Shown in pieces: positions 28,355-36,575 of a stretch of DNA of 64,000 nt. How positions within the stretch are numbered: position 1 is the first letter of the stretch; the number at the start of each line of letters is the position of its first letter. The stretch is from a bacterium 1XD21-13. Its GTDB lineage: Bacteria > Bacillota > Clostridia > Lachnospirales > Lachnospiraceae. The stretch is taken from contig QZDX01000003.1 of the NCBI GenBank assembly GCA_009917555.1, positions 186,001 through 250,000 of the forward strand. The letters are read 5' to 3'. Position numbers and translations under genes: made by a program. The notes under the pieces are model-generated. The model saw nothing but the letters and a program-made list of their open reading frames with translations. It did no database searches and was not told the DNA's origin.

Positions 28355-28795
28355 ATGAAAGCTTACAGCTCAAAGGATATGAAGCGTTACAATCATCTGA
28401 TAGGGGAGATAGAGGCAGTGTACCATGAGATGTCCTTTAAATTGGGACAGTCGGACAGTGCCATGATGATTCTCTACACAATTTGCGCTTGCGGGGAGAG
28501 TTGTCCTCTGCAGGTGATCTGTCAGCAGTCGGGCGTCAGCAAGCAGACCATCAATTCTGCACTCCGCAAATTGGAGGCAGAGGGAATTGCTTATCTGGAA
28601 CCGGCAGGGGCCAGGGAGAAGAGGGTCTGCCTTACGGAAAAGGGAAAGGCTCTGGCAAAGGATACTGCCGTTCGGATGATAGAAGCAGAGAACGGAATAT
28701 TTGCCTCCTGGCCCAGAGAGGATGTGGAGAGATATCTGGAGCTTACGGAGCGTTTTCTGATGGATTTGAAAGAGAAAGCCAGGGAGATCCTGTGA
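28355..28795 (+). CDS. MarR family transcriptional regulator
   Basis: A 146-residue MarR-type winged-helix regulator. The recognition region reads VICQQSGVSKQTINSALRKLEAEGI and the wing EPAGAREKRVCLTEKG. ATG 28355 follows TCAGGAGGAA. It precedes a MATE-family exporter by about 50 bp on the same strand, and its promoter carries two candidate operators. It probably represses itself and the exporter. Confidence 0.9.
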   Translation: MKAYSSKDMKRYNHLIGEIEAVYHEMSFKLGQSDSAMMILYTICACGESCPLQVICQQSGVSKQTINSALRKLEAEGIAYLEPAGAREKRVCLTEKGKALAKDTAVRMIEAENGIFASWPREDVERYLELTERFLMDLKEKAREIL

Positions 28796-28846
28796 AAAAT
28801 AAAATTTTTCATGACTGCTTCTGCCTGGGTGAAATAAAAGGAATGG

Positions 28847-30184
28847 GTGATAAAAATGAGAATTCCATTATCGGATCATTTTGACTATAAAAAATTACTG
28901 CGGTTTACCCTGCCATCTATGATTACTCTGGTTTTTACCTCTATTTACGGCGTGGTGGACGGATTTTTCGTATCCAATTATGTGGGAAAGACGCCCTTTA
29001 CGGCGGTTAATTTTATTATGCCCTTTTTGATGATTCTCGGCTGTGTGGGATTTATGTTCGGAACGGGCGGCGGTGCGCTGATTGCCGTGACCATGGGCCA
29101 GGGAAAGGCGGAAAAGGCAAGAAGCCTGTTTTCCCTAATTGTTTATGTTTCGGGGCTTTGCGGCGTCGTCCTGATGATTCTGGGACTGATATTTCTCCGG
29201 CCTCTGGCGGTTTTCCTGGGGGCGGAGGGACAGCTTTTGGAGGACAGTGTAACTTATGGGCGTATCATTCTGCTGGCGATTCCGGCGTACATTCTTCAAT
29301 ATGAATTCCAATGTCTGTTTGCGACGGCGGAAAAGGCATCCCTGGGGCTGGGTGTGACGATTGCGGCAGGCTGTACCAATATTGTTCTGGATGCTTTGTT
29401 TGTGGCAGTGTTCCAATGGGGACTTTTAGGGGCAGCTGTGGCTACGGCGCTGAGTCAGGTTGTGGGCGGCGTGATTCCGCTGATTTATTTTGCCCGGCCC
29501 AATAACAGCCTGCTGCGTCTTGGCAGGACCAGGTTTGACGGGAGAGCCCTTGTTAAGGTCTGCACCAATGGGTCCTCGGAGCTTTTGAATAATATTTCCA
29601 TGTCTCTGGTGAGCATGCTCTACAATTTTCAGCTTTTGAGATACATTGGTGAGGATGGCGTTGCGGCCTACGGTGTGCTCATGTATGTCAGCCTGGTGTT
29701 TCAGGCGGTTTTTATCGGTTATTCCGTGGGGACGGCTCCTATTATCGGCTACCATTATGGGGCGCAGAATTCTCCGGAGCTTAAGGGGCTGCTGAAAAAG
29801 AGCCTGGTGCTGCTTGGGGGCTTTGCGGTGGTAATGTTCGGGGCCTCCTATCTGCTGGCACAGCCTCTTTCCTTTGTGTTTACTGGCTATGATAAAGATT
29901 TGCTGGCACTGACGGTACGGGCTTTTTCCCTTTTTGCCTTTTCTTTTCTCTTTTCGGGGTATGTGATTTTTGGTTCGTCCTTTTTTACGGCCTTGAACAA
30001 CGGATTGGTTTCGGCGGCAATTTCCTTTCTTCGGACACTGGTGTTCCAGGTGGCGGCGGTTCTTATTTTCCCGTTGATCTGGAGAGTGGATGGGATCTGG
30101 CTCTCTATGGTGGCGGCGGAGGTGCTGGCCCTTGGGGTGACGGTGATTTTCCTGGGGGTGAAGAGGAAACGGTATGGGTATTAG
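28847..30184 (+). CDS. MATE family efflux transporter
   Basis: A 445-residue multidrug/toxin extrusion type carrier with 12 predicted helices in two similar halves. The first half shows FTLPSMITLVFTSIYGVVDG and FMFGTGGGALIAVTMGQGK, and the second GVLMYVSLVFQAVFIGYSVG with GAQN. GTG 28847 sits four bases after AAAAGGA; ATG 28856 is an alternative start. It is in an operon with the upstream MarR regulator. Such proteins export cationic drugs or metabolites using Na+ or H+; the substrate is unknown. Confidence 0.9.
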   Translation: MIKMRIPLSDHFDYKKLLRFTLPSMITLVFTSIYGVVDGFFVSNYVGKTPFTAVNFIMPFLMILGCVGFMFGTGGGALIAVTMGQGKAEKARSLFSLIVYVSGLCGVVLMILGLIFLRPLAVFLGAEGQLLEDSVTYGRIILLAIPAYILQYEFQCLFATAEKASLGLGVTIAAGCTNIVLDALFVAVFQWGLLGAAVATALSQVVGGVIPLIYFARPNNSLLRLGRTRFDGRALVKVCTNGSSELLNNISMSLVSMLYNFQLLRYIGEDGVAAYGVLMYVSLVFQAVFIGYSVGTAPIIGYHYGAQNSPELKGLLKKSLVLLGGFAVVMFGASYLLAQPLSFVFTGYDKDLLALTVRAFSLFAFSFLFSGYVIFGSSFFTALNNGLVSAAISFLRTLVFQVAAVLIFPLIWRVDGIWLSMVAAEVLALGVTVIFLGVKRKRYGY

Positions 30185-30192
30185 AATTCCAC

Positions 30193-30222
30193 TTGACAAT
30201 GGGCCGTTCCCTTTGCTATGCT
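30193..30222 (+). promoter_or_regulatory. Promoter of the ABC-F leader transcript
   Basis: TTGACA (30193-30198) and TATGCT (30217-30222) with an 18-base spacer lie just after the MATE stop and about 390 bases before the ABC-F start. Confidence 0.65.
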
Positions 30223-30271
30223 AGGATAGAAAAGAAGCAAGAACTATTTTAATGAAAAAGGAGCTGAAAGG

Positions 30272-30292
30272 ATGATTATTTATTTCTGCTAA
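30272..30292 (+). CDS. Six-residue leader peptide MIIYFC
   Basis: A minimal frame of ATG plus five codons and TAA has an excellent binding site (AAAAAGGAG eight bases upstream). It lies at the start of a long leader that ends in a terminator before an ABC-F resistance-type gene. Short translated leaders of this kind let a drug-stalled ribosome decide between RNA folds. No homology is claimed. Confidence 0.55.
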   Translation: MIIYFC

Positions 30293-30307
30293 TGGGAGGA
30301 AAGTGAA

Positions 30308-30355
30308 CAGGTGTTAAGAGTACGGCTGCAAAAAGCGGCTGCTCTTAAGATGTCC
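30308..30355 (+). promoter_or_regulatory. Leader stem-loops of the ABC-F transcript
   Basis: Directly after the leader peptide, TTAAGAG pairs with CTCTTAA and encloses a second stem GCTGC-AAAAA-GCGGC. Further on, CGGCCCT-AGG-AGGGCCG (around 30402-30418) forms another strong hairpin. These precede the terminator at 30502 and could exchange pairing with it. Confidence 0.45.
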
Positions 30356-30501
30356 GGCAGAAATGAAATTCTTTCAGTGTTTTCTTTTGCTAGCAGAGGT
30401 CCGGCCCTAGGAGGGCCGTGGTCTGTGTATGCCAGCGGGAGATAGATCAGCAAAGCGTCCGTTCCTTTTGGAAATACCCAGGGGATGGAATATAGTTGTG
30501 G

Positions 30502-30529
30502 CACGGAGAATGAATTCTTCGTGTTTTTT
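30502..30529 (+). terminator. Attenuator-like terminator in the ABC-F leader
   Basis: CACGGAGAA (30502-30510) pairs with TTCTTCGTG (30515-30523, one G-T) over a TGAA loop, followed by six T residues. It is about 80 bases before the ABC-F start and after the leader promoter, so it must be read through for expression. Confidence 0.75.
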
Positions 30530-30609
30530 CGTATGTGGAGAAGAGCAGCTGCCGGAGGAGGCTGAGGCGGAATAAGCTGTCAGCCTGATTGTGGAAAGGA
30601 CGTGGTGGA

Positions 30610-32205
30610 ATGGCACAGATCAAGGTAAATGATTTAACCTTTTGTTATGAGGGCAGCTATGACAATGTATTTGAACATGTAAATCTGCAGATTGATTCCG
30701 ACTGGCGGTGCGGTCTGATTGGACGGAATGGGAAAGGAAAGACAACCTTTTTGAAGCTTTTGACAGGAGCTTATGAATATTCCGGCTCTATTACGGGGGC
30801 TATGGAGTGCGTGTATTTTCCTTATACCTTATCGGGCGAAGCCCGCCCGTCCCGCAGGGACATGCATTATGGTGTCCTCGAAGAGGGTACATTGCTAGGA
30901 GATGAATATTTACGGGAGGAGATTAGGAATTTAGAGAATGTCCCCGTCTGGACAACTATGGATTTACTGGAGGAGTTAAGCCCCGGTTATGAGCTGTGGA
31001 GGGTATGCCGGGAGCTGGAGCAGCTGAGTGTGGACCCGGAGGTGTTGAGCCGTGATTTTTATACCTTAAGCGGAGGGGAGCAGACGAAAATTCTTCTGGC
31101 CCTGCTTTTTTCCGGGGAAAACAGGTTCCTACTCATAGATGAGCCTACCAATCATCTGGACATGGAGGGTCGGGAAAAGACGGCGGCGTATCTGAGGAAG
31201 AAGAAAGGCTTTCTCCTGGTTTCTCATGACAAATGGTTTCTTGACCAGTGCGTGGATCACGTGCTGGTATTTGAACGGCAGACCATAACGGTGATGCAGG
31301 GAAACTTTACCTCCTGGCAGGAGCAGAAAGCCAAAAGGGATGCTCACGCCCAGGCAGAAAATGAGAGGCTGAAAAAGGATATTTCCCATCTGAGGGAGGC
31401 GGCACGCCAGGCAGAGGGGTGGTCCAATGCGGTGGAAAAGACCAAGCTTGGCACACGAATTGGTGGTCTGCGCCCTGACCGGGGCTTTATCGGCCACAAG
31501 GCGGCGAAAATGATGAAACGGGCAAAAAACACCCAGCATCGGATGGAAAAGGCGGTTCAGGAAAAAGAGGGGCTTTTAAATAACCTGGATACTACTGAGG
31601 AGTTGAAACTGTTTCCCTTAACCTACCACAAAGAGCGTCTTATCAAGGCGGATGGACTGTCCCTTTTTTATGGAGAGAGGCCCGTCTGTCAGAATGTCAG
31701 CTTTGAGCTGGAAAATGGCAGGCAGCTGGCTTTAAAGGGTGGAAACGGCTGCGGCAAGAGCAGTATTTTGAAGAAAATTCTGGGAGAGGAGATTGAGAGC
31801 AAAGGAGAACTTTTTACGGCCTCCGGCCTGGTGATTTCCTATGTGCCCCAGGATGTAAGCGGGCTCTCTGGTGGGCTTTTGGATTATGCAAGGGAGCGGG
31901 GGCTGGCCGAGCATCTCTTTCTGGCCCTGCTTCGGAAGCTGGATTTCCCAAGGGTGCAGTTTGAAAAGGACATGAGCTGTTACAGTGAGGGGCAGAAGAA
32001 AAAGGCGGCGCTGGCGGCGAGCCTTTTGACCAGGGCCCATGTGTATATTTGGGATGAGCCTTTGAATTATATTGATATTTTTTCTAGGATGCAGCTGGCG
32101 GAGCTGATCCGCACCTACCGTCCTGCCATGCTTCTGGTGGAGCATGACCGGAGCTTCCTTGCGGAGATTGGGGCAGAGCAGGTGGAGATTCCTTTGAGAA
32201 AATAA
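30610..32205 (+). CDS. ABC-F ribosomal protection protein, Lsa-like
   Basis: A 531-residue soluble ATPase with two ABC domains in one chain and no membrane part. The first domain has GLIGRNGKGKTTFLKLL, LSGGEQTKILLALL and LLIDEPTNHLDME, and the second LKGGNGCGKSSILKKIL, a degenerate CYSEGQKKKAALAASLL signature and IWDEPLNYID. The linker between them, which enters the ribosome, contains KLGTRIGG and GFIGHKAAKMMKRAKN, typical of the Lsa/Cpl group that removes lincosamides, streptogramin A and pleuromutilins from the ribosome. ATG 30610 is chosen over GTG 30589. A long leader with a uORF and terminator supports drug-inducible control. The exact resistance spectrum is inference. Confidence 0.85.
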   Translation: MAQIKVNDLTFCYEGSYDNVFEHVNLQIDSDWRCGLIGRNGKGKTTFLKLLTGAYEYSGSITGAMECVYFPYTLSGEARPSRRDMHYGVLEEGTLLGDEYLREEIRNLENVPVWTTMDLLEELSPGYELWRVCRELEQLSVDPEVLSRDFYTLSGGEQTKILLALLFSGENRFLLIDEPTNHLDMEGREKTAAYLRKKKGFLLVSHDKWFLDQCVDHVLVFERQTITVMQGNFTSWQEQKAKRDAHAQAENERLKKDISHLREAARQAEGWSNAVEKTKLGTRIGGLRPDRGFIGHKAAKMMKRAKNTQHRMEKAVQEKEGLLNNLDTTEELKLFPLTYHKERLIKADGLSLFYGERPVCQNVSFELENGRQLALKGGNGCGKSSILKKILGEEIESKGELFTASGLVISYVPQDVSGLSGGLLDYARERGLAEHLFLALLRKLDFPRVQFEKDMSCYSEGQKKKAALAASLLTRAHVYIWDEPLNYIDIFSRMQLAELIRTYRPAMLLVEHDRSFLAEIGAEQVEIPLRK

Positions 32206-32227
32206 AGTGTTTTCTTTGAGGCAGAGG

Positions 32228-32268
32228 CTGTTGCTTTGACTTAGAAAATAGTCAAAGCAGCAGTCTTT
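32228..32268 (+). terminator. Terminator after the ABC-F gene
   Basis: A 14-bp stem with one G-T pair (32228-32241 with 32250-32263) and an 8-base loop is followed by a short T-rich tail. Confidence 0.7.
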
Positions 32269-32604
32269 CAAAAGAATTACTTTTAATGATTGCTTGAAAT
32301 AGTTTCTGACTTCAGATTTTAAGGATTTCAAATTATTGGATTTGAAATTATTTCATTTATTACTTGTAAAATTTTGGAATCCATGTTAATATGCTTTTAT
32401 GGACAGGAATATTTTTCCAGTGACAAATATCTGTTACTGAATATCTTTTGTCAATATCTCCAGTTCGGAGAGATTTTCAGCAAATTTGTGTAAGGGTATA
32501 TGTAGGGAAAGGTACAGTGGTGTATGAGGGGGATTAAGGAAACACCCTACGGGTATACCATAATGCACAAAAACCATGTGTAGATCAAGGAAAGGAGCAA
32601 TTTT

Positions 32605-33645
32605 ATGGCAGATTTGAAACAGTATTTTTCCATGATTCGAGAACGAAAGGAGGTGTTGGCAGCCATACATGGCAAGAAAGATCTCTTGGAATTATTCTGT
32701 TCCTGGACGGAAGAGCAGCAGGAGGAATTTTTAGATTTTTGTACAGGAGCAAAAGGCCCAAGAATGCTCTATGATTCCTTTTTTTAGGAGATCATGAATC
32801 CGGAAAGCGCACCGGAGCGTCTGAATGAGTTTTTATCACTAATTCTTGGAACTCAGGTGAGAATCCATACGGTGCTTCCCAATGATTCCACCCGCATTGC
32901 GGACGAAAGCTCTCTTTTGATTACAGACATTGTGGTGGAGCTTAGGGATGGAAGTCTGGCCAACGTGGAGGTTCAGAAGATAGGCTACAAATTTCTGGGG
33001 GAGCGGAGCGCCTGCTATTCGGCGGATCTTTTACTGCGCCAGTATAAGCGGGTGCGGAGTAAGAAGCGAAAAAAATTCAGCTATCGTGATATGAAATCAG
33101 TTTACAATATCGTATTGTTTGAATCCAGCCCTAAAGAATTTTACCAGTATCCCGATATTTACATACATCGGTGTGAACAGCAGTCGGACACGGGAATCCG
33201 CCTGGAGCTTCTCCAGAAATATGTATTCATTCCTATTGGCATTTTTAAGAAAACACAGCAAAATAAAAAAGGAAGAGGGAAATTAGATGCATGGCTTACA
33301 TTTTTCAGTACGGATGAGCCGGAGGAGATAGTGAAGCTAATTAAGGCTTATCCGCAGTTTAAGCCCATGTATGAAGAGGCATATGAAATATGCTGGAATA
33401 TGGAGGAGATCATGGGACTTTTTTCAAAGGAGCTGCGGGAACTGGACCGAAATACGGTGCAGTTGATGATTGATGAGATGCAGGAGGAGCTGGACCGGAA
33501 GAGGGCAGAAGTAGAACAGCAGAAAAATTTGGCTGAGATAGAGAAAAGCCGGGCCGACAGGCTGGAAGAGAGCGAGCGTCAAAAATCGGAGCAGCTGGAA
33601 GAGGCCCTGCGCCGGATTGCAGAACTGGAAAGCCAACGGACTTAA
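32605..33645 (+). pseudogene. PD-(D/E)XK transposase-family (Rpn-like) protein with an amber stop
   Basis: From ATG 32605 (AAAGGAGC upstream) the frame runs 60 codons, meets TAG at 32785-32787, and continues in the same frame to 33645. The joined 346-residue product matches the Rpn/PF12784 nuclease family closely: LYDSFF-stop-EIMNPESAPERL at the break, where relatives carry a lysine (AAG to TAG is one base), then DESSLLITDIVVELRDGSLA, the EVQK catalytic motif, SACYSADLLLRQYKR, and a charged coiled-coil C-terminus. Such proteins are scattered in many copies in Lachnospiraceae genomes. Restart at ATG 32794 would still yield the nuclease core. Confidence 0.8.
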
Positions 33646-33658
33646 TGAGACAGCATAG

Positions 33659-33697
33659 AAAAAGCATGGAGAAAAACAAGTTCTTCGTGCTTTTTTT
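33659..33697 (+). terminator. Strong terminator after the Rpn-like gene
   Basis: A 15-bp stem with G-T pairs (33659-33673 with 33681-33695) and a 7-base loop runs into T residues. The rest of the gap to 34148 is AT-rich and shows no gene; only a small 6-bp hairpin (GCAAGT-AA-ACTTGC) stands out. Confidence 0.8.
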
Positions 33698-34148
33698 CAC
33701 AGTCTTATACGTTTGCAGAGGGTGATAAGGGAATTTCTTGCTGTATATAAATATGAAAGCAAAACACCAAAGTAAAACAAAAACGAAACGTTTCTTCCAA
33801 AGCTTCACTCCTCCTAGATTTTTTCTATCCCAAAAACCGGAATACTTCTTTTTCTTCTATAAATAAAGGCAGCTATTATCATTCTTTAGCAAGTAAACTT
33901 GCACAGAATGTTTTTTCATACCGCTGCTGTTCTGAATAGTTACAAACAAATGAATCCATCCCCATATAAAAAGTTAAGAATTTAACAATCCATCCCAAAT
34001 TCCCTCCATTTGCACAAGCAATTAAAAAAACTCAAAAAATAGAAAAAATTGTAAAATAACAGAAAAAGTCTAAAAAGTCAAGACAGATTCTTTGGATTCA
34101 TGTGGTATTATGGTTTTTAAAAAACTTCAAAATAATCCATTCCAGGGG

Positions 34149-34177
34149 TTGTTAATTGTTTAACAACGTGTTATAAT
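34149..34177 (+). promoter_or_regulatory. ldh promoter overlapped by a Rex-type operator
   Basis: The 18-bp palindrome TTGTTAA-TTGT-TTAACAA (34149-34166) is a perfect match to the operator form described for clostridial Rex, the NADH/NAD-sensing repressor. It covers the -35 (TTGTTA) of a promoter whose TATAAT lies 17 bases downstream (34172-34177). Rex control of lactate dehydrogenase is established in other Firmicutes. Confidence 0.8.
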
Positions 34178-34315
34178 AAATCCAATTGATATAAAATTAT
34201 CAATCAGACCCGAAACGTGGAAGAAATCTGTTCCCGTTCCTGCCCCAAGAAAGGTACATAGCCAAGGGAAAGAAGGAGCCGCAACAGAAATCAAAGGAAA
34301 GAGAGAGGTAAAAGT

Positions 34316-35272
34316 ATGAGTCAAGAAACAGCAAACAAGATCGTTGTAGTTGGCGCAGGTAAGGTAGGAGAAACTATTTGTTACACCTTGATGCTGAAAA
34401 CCCAGGTAAGCGAGATTGTCATCATTGATGTAGATGAGGACCGGGCCAAGGGTGCGGCTCTGGACATTTCCCACGGTACCGCATTCTACAGCCAGGTACG
34501 TGTGCGTCAGGGCGGCTATGAGGAATGTGCCGACGCAAAGGCGATTATCGTGACGGCAGGCGTTCCCAGAAAACCCGGTCAGACACGTCTTGATCTGGCA
34601 AAGGTCAATACCGGCGTAGCCAAGAGCATTGCCAGAAATATTATGGAGTATGCCAAGAATCCGCTGATTATCGTAGTTGCGAACCCGGTGGATGTAAACA
34701 CTTACTTGATTCAGAAAGAAACCGGACTGCCCACCGGCCGTGTAATTGGTACGGGTACCTCTCTGGATACGGCCCGTTTCCGTTATCTTATCAGTGAGCG
34801 CTGTCATGTGGACATCCGTGATATCCAGGGCTATATTTTGGGTGAGCATGGAGATGCACAGGTACCTATCTGGAGCGGCGTGAACGTGGCAGGGGAGCCG
34901 GTGGATCATTTCCTTTCCCAGGACCCTGAGGTGCGGGCAAAGGAAAAGGAAGAGATTGCCCAGAAGGCACGCTCCGGCGGCGCGGACGTTATCTCCTTAA
35001 AGGGCGCTACCTTTGACGGAATCGCCATGTCCACTTTACGTATCGTGGAGTCCATCATTAAGGATCAGAACACCGTACTTCCCGTGGCCCATGTATTGGG
35101 CGACGACTACGGCGACATGGCAGATTCCTGTATCAGCCTTCCCTGCGTGGTAAACAGCGACGGAATCGGCAAGGTTCTGAAGATCAGCATGACAGACGCC
35201 GAGCAGCAGCAGATGGTTCACTCTGCGGATACCCTGAAGGCATTTATTAAGGATGTGTGCAGTAAAAATTAA
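34316..35272 (+). CDS. ldh: L-lactate dehydrogenase
   Basis: LDH reduces pyruvate to L-lactate with NADH in the cytosol, recycling NAD during fermentation. The 318-residue protein has the NAD-binding start KIVVVGAGKVGETICY, the VTAGVPRKPGQTRLDLAKVN loop (with the substrate-binding Arg) and the catalytic histidine in GEHGDAQVP. GAGAGAGGTA precedes the ATG. The leader is about 130 bases. Its promoter overlaps a Rex-type site, so expression should rise when NADH is high. It is followed by its own terminator and the Hdr operon. Confidence 0.96.
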   Translation: MSQETANKIVVVGAGKVGETICYTLMLKTQVSEIVIIDVDEDRAKGAALDISHGTAFYSQVRVRQGGYEECADAKAIIVTAGVPRKPGQTRLDLAKVNTGVAKSIARNIMEYAKNPLIIVVANPVDVNTYLIQKETGLPTGRVIGTGTSLDTARFRYLISERCHVDIRDIQGYILGEHGDAQVPIWSGVNVAGEPVDHFLSQDPEVRAKEKEEIAQKARSGGADVISLKGATFDGIAMSTLRIVESIIKDQNTVLPVAHVLGDDYGDMADSCISLPCVVNSDGIGKVLKISMTDAEQQQMVHSADTLKAFIKDVCSKN

Positions 35273-35302
35273 AAGACTTTTTTGAAATTGTGTATCTATT
35301 GC

Positions 35303-35345
35303 ATACAGGCATATTAGAGCCATGCTGTTTTGCGCCTGTATTTTA
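35303..35345 (+). terminator. Terminator after ldh
   Basis: ATACAGGC (35303-35310) pairs perfectly with GCCTGTAT (35334-35341), followed by a T-rich tail. The 23-base loop is long, so efficiency is uncertain. Confidence 0.55.
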
Positions 35346-35460
35346 TAGAAATATTTATTCAAAAGGAAGCATGGTTACTGATTCACAGAATGAACAGTAA
35401 CAAAGAATAAAAGAATCATCATCTTACGAATATTTGGAAAATGACTTCACAAAAAAGATA

Positions 35461-35469
35461 TGCTATAAT
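35461..35469 (+). promoter_or_regulatory. Extended -10 promoter of the hdr operon
   Basis: TGC followed by TATAAT forms a TGnTATAAT extended -10. No good -35 is present. It lies about 170 bases before hdrB and just before the large leader stem. Confidence 0.6.
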
Positions 35470-35497
35470 CTATAGAAGCAATTTTCAAACGTAAAAA

Positions 35498-35558
35498 TCA
35501 CGATTCACAGCATCCGCCCGTCTGTCCATACTGCCAGCGGGAAAGCCGTGAATCGTGA
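35498..35558 (+). promoter_or_regulatory. Stem-loop in the hdr operon leader
   Basis: A perfect 11-bp inverted repeat (35498-35508 with 35548-35558) encloses a second short stem (CCCG with CGGG) in the predicted 5' leader of hdrB. There is no T-tract, so it is not a terminator. It may be a protein-binding or RNA-stability element. Confidence 0.5.
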
Positions 35559-35636
35559 CATCATGTATACTCGAATTGCCCCGCACCAAATCAACAGGCA
35601 GTTCCGAGTGTTATCAAAGAAAAGGAGGTTAGCCAA

Positions 35637-36575
35637 ATGGTATACAGCTATTATCCGGGCTGTACCTTGAAAAACAAGGCCCAGGACCTGGATCGATATG
35701 CCAGAATGTCAGCCGAGGCTTTAGGCTTTACCCTGGAGGAAATTGAGGAATGGCAGTGCTGCGGCGCCGTCTATCCCCAGGCTTCTGACGAGATAGCCAC
35801 CAAGCTCTCAGCAGTACGCGCACTAAACGACGCGAAGGAAAAGGACCGCGATCTGGTGACCCTTTGCTCCGCCTGCCACCACGTAATCAAGCGCGTAAAC
35901 GACGATATGAAAAACGTAGAGGACATCCGCACAAGGGCCAACAACTACTTAAAGCTCAACACCCCCTACGAGGGAGAGACAAAAGTCCTTCATTTTCTGG
36001 AGGTGCTTCGCGACCGCATAGGTTTTGACGCGGTAAAAGAAAAGGTGGTAAATCCATTAACGGGCAGAAAAATCGGCGCCTACTACGGCTGCCTGCTCCT
36101 TCGTCCAAGCGGCGTGATGGCCTTTGACGATCCGGAGAATCCTACCATCATTGAGGACTTTATCAGAGCTATAGGCGCAGAGCCGGTGGTTTATCCTTAC
36201 CGGAACGAGTGCTGCGGCGGCTACATATCATTGAAGGAAAAAGCCCTGGCCGGAAATCTGGTGGATCAGGTGATGGATTCCGCGGCCGATAAGGGGGCCG
36301 GGGAGCTGATTACAGCCTGTCCTCTCTGCCTTTACAACTTGAAAAACAGCGGCACATCCAAGAAGCTTCCTGTTCACTATATCACGGAGCTTTTGGCAGA
36401 AGCCCTTGGTCTTATCATGGAGTCAAAGACCCCGCAGCAAGCTACGGGGCATCAAGCTTGTAGTTCAGCAAGCTGCGGGGGCTTTGACCCTTGCGGCAGT
36501 CGCCAAATGGACATGCCAGCATGTCCGCTTGGCTCGTTGCCCGCAGGAATAAAGGAGGTCGGAAAAGGTGCATAG
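35637..36575 (+). CDS. hdrB: Heterodisulfide reductase subunit B-like protein
   Basis: HdrB is the catalytic subunit of Hdr-type complexes. It carries two CCG domains that bind noncubane [4Fe-4S] clusters and handle a disulfide substrate. Both are complete here: YYPGC...QCCGA...CSACH (residues about 3-82) and YYGCLL...NECCGG...CPLCLYN (about 140-235). In this type of bacterial operon the natural disulfide is unknown. From about residue 262 a roughly 50-residue cysteine- and glycine-rich tail follows the usual family end; it is encoded by two large palindromes (36422-36488 and 36502-36533). AAAGGAGGT precedes the ATG. Its stop overlaps hdrC. Confidence 0.92.
   Translation: MVYSYYPGCTLKNKAQDLDRYARMSAEALGFTLEEIEEWQCCGAVYPQASDEIATKLSAVRALNDAKEKDRDLVTLCSACHHVIKRVNDDMKNVEDIRTRANNYLKLNTPYEGETKVLHFLEVLRDRIGFDAVKEKVVNPLTGRKIGAYYGCLLLRPSGVMAFDDPENPTIIEDFIRAIGAEPVVYPYRNECCGGYISLKEKALAGNLVDQVMDSAADKGAGELITACPLCLYNLKNSGTSKKLPVHYITELLAEALGLIMESKTPQQATGHQACSSASCGGFDPCGSRQMDMPACPLGSLPAGIKEVGKGA
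36422..36533 (+). repeat. Two large palindromes encoding the HdrB tail
   Basis: The first has 17-bp arms with one mismatch (36422-36438 with 36472-36488) and also contains an alternative CCCCG/CGGGG stem. The second has 15-bp arms with two mismatches and only a 2-base loop (36502-36516 with 36519-36533). Both lie inside the reading frame, just before the hdrC binding site. They look like inserted palindromic repeat units. Confidence 0.7.

Noticed and set aside
32785-32787. TAG considered as pyrrolysine or programmed read-through
   Set aside because: Relatives carry lysine at the position, one base away from TAG; nothing in the context suggests recoding.
36422-36533. Palindromes in hdrB considered as intrinsic terminators
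   Set aside because: They have no T-tract and lie inside the reading frame, upstream of a translationally linked gene.
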